Assembly: GCA_005777415.1 (NCBI GenBank)
Contig: SXMI01000219.1
Coordinates: 1-7,437, forward strand
Source: Actinomycetota bacterium
GTDB taxonomy: Bacteria > Actinomycetota > Acidimicrobiia > Acidimicrobiales > Microtrichaceae
Reading direction: 5' to 3'
DNA length: 7,437 nucleotides
The notes under the pieces were generated by a model, which saw only the letters and a program-made list of their open reading frames with translations, searched no databases and had not been told where the DNA came from. Of this stretch, positions 5,899 to 7,437 are shown one piece after another. How positions within the stretch are numbered: the first letter of the stretch is position 1; every line of letters starts with the position of its first letter. A program made the position numbers and the translations under genes.

Positions 5899-5916
5899 GT
5901 GGGCGTTTCTGCCCAC
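5899..5916. promoter_or_regulatory. 18-bp dyad over the glgP promoter
   Basis: GTGGGC (5899-5904) and GCCCAC (5911-5916) are perfect inverted repeats separated by GTTTCT. The dyad ends three bases before the glgP -10 hexamer and covers most of the -35/spacer region, a typical place for a repressor site. Its half-site differs from that of the 34-bp palindrome, suggesting a second regulator. Confidence 0.5.
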
Positions 5917-5919
5917 CAC

Positions 5920-5925
5920 TAGCCT
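5920..5925 (+). promoter_or_regulatory. Leaderless -10 element for glgP
   Basis: TAGCCT is followed by exactly six bases (GCGGCC) and ATG 5932, so transcription should start at the A of the start codon. There is no Shine-Dalgarno sequence. The geometry is the same as at the DsbA-fold gene. Confidence 0.6.
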
Positions 5926-5931
5926 GCGGCC

Positions 5932-7437
5932 ATGAAGGCACTCCGCAGCTTCACCGTCCGCCCGCACCTCCCCGAGCGGCTCGCCTCCCTCGACACGCTG
6001 GCGGCGAACCTGCGCTGGTCCTGGGACCGCCGGACCCGGGACCTCTTCCGCTCGATCGACCCGCAGGGCTGGGACGAGGGTGGACACGACCCCCGCCTGG
6101 TCCTGGCACGCGCCGAACCGGCCCGACTCGACGAACTGGCCGGCGATGCGGCGTTCTGCGGGGAACTGGACTCCCTGGTGGCGGGTCTGGACACGTACCT
6201 GACCTCGCCGCGTTGGTTCGACACGGACGGGTCCAACCGCGGGGCCCTCGACGGCGGGGTCGTCGCCTACTTCTCGCCCGAGTTCGGCATCGCCGAAGCC
6301 GTCCCCCAGTACTCCGGGGGCCTCGGCGTCCTGGCGGGCGACCACCTGAAGGCGGCCTCCGACCTGGGGGTCCCGCTGGTGGCGATCGGCCTGTTCTACC
6401 GCCACGGGTACTTCCGGCAGTCGCTGAACCTCGACGGCTGGCAACAGGAGCGGTTCCCCGACCTGGACCCGTTCGCCATGTCGCTGGAGCTCTGCGACGG
6501 CGTTCGGGTGGAGCTGGACCTGGCCGGCCGGACGCTCGTCGCCCAGGTCTGGGCCGCACAGGTCGGTCGGACACCGCTGTACCTCTTGGACTCCGACCTG
6601 CCCGAGAACCCGCCCGACCTACAACTGGTGACCGACCGGCTCTACGGCGGCGACGTGGAGCACCGGCTCCGCCAGGAGATGCTGCTCGGCATCGGTGGCG
6701 TCCGGGCGCTCGAGGCACTCGGTGTCGACGCCCGGGTGTTCCACACGAACGAGGGCCACGCCGGGTTCCTCGGCCTGGAGCGGATCCGCAACCTGGTCCA
6801 GCGGGACGGGCTCAGTGTCGACGAGGCCGTCCAGGCGGTCCGGGCCGGGGCCGTCTTCACGACCCACACGCCCGTCCCGGCCGGGATCGACCAGTTCCCG
6901 CGCGAACTGATCGAGCAGTACTTCCCCAGCTGGTGCGCCGCCTGCGGGGTGTCGGCCGACGACCTGGTCCGGCTCGGCCACCGGCCCGGCAGCGAGCCGG
7001 GCGACCGCTTCAACATGGCGGTCATGGGGATGCACCTCGCCGAGCGCCGCAACGGGGTCTCACGACTGCACGGCGAGGTGAGCCGCGAGATGTTCGCCGA
7101 CCTGTGGCCGGGGGTCCCCACCGAGGAGACCCCCGTCGGCCACGTCACCAACGGGGTCCACGGTGACACCTGGGTCGGCCCGGAGATGAGCGAGCTCTTC
7201 GAGCAGCACGTCGGGGCGGACTGGCAGTGGAGCGGTGCCGACGCCTGGACCGCCGTCGACTCGATCGGCGACGACGAGCTGTGGCAGGCCCGGCTTGCGG
7301 CCAAGGTCCGCATGGTCGACCACGTCCGCGAGCGGCTGCGCTCCTCCGGCCTGGCGGTCGGGCGGTCGCCCTCGGAGCTCGAGTGGGTCGATGACTCACT
7401 CGACCCGGCGGCGCTGACCATCTGCTTCGCCCGCCGC
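5932..7437 (+). CDS. glgP: Glycogen/alpha-glucan phosphorylase, N-terminal 502 residues
   Basis: A GT35 enzyme that phosphorolyses alpha-1,4-glucan from non-reducing ends to glucose-1-phosphate, using pyridoxal phosphate, in the cytoplasm. The gene is truncated by the right edge; relatives are about 800-860 residues, so the C-terminal half, including the PLP lysine, is missing. Family signatures are clear: an N-terminal DUF3417-type segment with LAANLRWSWD (23-32), VAYFSPEFGIAEAVPQYSGG (111-130), LGVLAGDHLKAASDLGVPLV (131-150), FHTNEGHAGF (270-279), FTTHTPVPAG (309-318), RFNMAVMGMHLAERRNGVS (359-377) and GHVTNGVH (403-410). This is the TIGR02094-type alpha-glucan phosphorylase of actinobacteria rather than the mammalian/E. 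coli type. The ATG at 5932 is chosen because MKALRSFTVRP is the usual opening and a TANNNT element lies six bases upstream. The gene is divergent from the propeller-glgE operon, with likely operators in the 108-bp gap. Confidence 0.95.
   Translation, partial: MKALRSFTVRPHLPERLASLDTLAANLRWSWDRRTRDLFRSIDPQGWDEGGHDPRLVLARAEPARLDELAGDAAFCGELDSLVAGLDTYLTSPRWFDTDGSNRGALDGGVVAYFSPEFGIAEAVPQYSGGLGVLAGDHLKAASDLGVPLVAIGLFYRHGYFRQSLNLDGWQQERFPDLDPFAMSLELCDGVRVELDLAGRTLVAQVWAAQVGRTPLYLLDSDLPENPPDLQLVTDRLYGGDVEHRLRQEMLLGIGGVRALEALGVDARVFHTNEGHAGFLGLERIRNLVQRDGLSVDEAVQAVRAGAVFTTHTPVPAGIDQFPRELIEQYFPSWCAACGVSADDLVRLGHRPGSEPGDRFNMAVMGMHLAERRNGVSRLHGEVSREMFADLWPGVPTEETPVGHVTNGVHGDTWVGPEMSELFEQHVGADWQWSGADAWTAVDSIGDDELWQARLAAKVRMVDHVRERLRSSGLAVGRSPSELEWVDDSLDPAALTICFARR

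Noticed and set aside
5586..7166. Open frame of 526 codons on the plus strand overlapping glgP
   Set aside because: Arg/Pro/Gly-rich low-complexity translation in a different frame from the clear glycogen phosphorylase, and it also crosses the divergent promoter region.
1..7437. Search for CRISPR arrays, insertion sequences, tRNAs and tandem repeats
   Set aside because: No direct repeat arrays, transposase-like coding, target duplications or cloverleaf-like segments were seen; the genes are contiguous and of uniform composition.

Overview
The window is very GC-rich (roughly 70% by eye) DNA with long antisense shadow frames, GTG starts and actinobacterial-type leaderless promoters. The protein repertoire (GlgE pathway enzymes, an FHA/winged-helix protein, a single-Cys DsbA-fold protein) points to a high-GC actinobacterium. 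My best guess is the class Acidimicrobiia, but no phylogenetic marker is present to prove it.

Layout from left to right: the 5' end of trehalose synthase treS (minus strand, runs off the left edge); a divergently transcribed DsbA-fold protein (203-931, plus); convergent with it, an FHA-domain/winged-helix protein (949-1677, minus) with its own promoter; then an apparent three-gene minus-strand operon, read from right to left, of a secreted beta-propeller protein (4249-5823), the maltosyltransferase glgE (2228-4222) and a small membrane protein (1812-2189), followed by two strong hairpins (1789-1804 and 1733-1752). Divergent from the propeller gene, the glycogen/alpha-glucan phosphorylase glgP starts at 5932 and runs off the right edge; it is open to the last base, 502 codons.

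Biologically this is an alpha-glucan/trehalose locus. TreS interconverts trehalose and maltose, maltose becomes maltose-1-phosphate (the kinase is not in the window), GlgE polymerises maltose-1-phosphate into alpha-1,4-glucan, and GlgP phosphorolyses the glucan again. A divergent glgP/glgE pair is the known arrangement in mycobacteria; here an uncharacterised secreted propeller gene is inserted between them, on the glgE side. Branching enzyme and maltokinase genes are not seen.

The most interesting non-coding signal is the 108-bp propeller/glgP intergenic region. It holds a 34-bp near-perfect palindrome (5860-5893), a third copy of its 10-bp half-site exactly 21 bp away, and a separate 18-bp dyad just upstream of the glgP -10 element. 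This looks like a regulated switch between the synthetic and degradative arms. Three genes (treS, the DsbA-fold gene, glgP) share the geometry TANNNT-N6/7-start, indicating leaderless transcripts. No gene-free stretch exceeds 300 bases, and no tRNA, rRNA, CRISPR or mobile element was seen.
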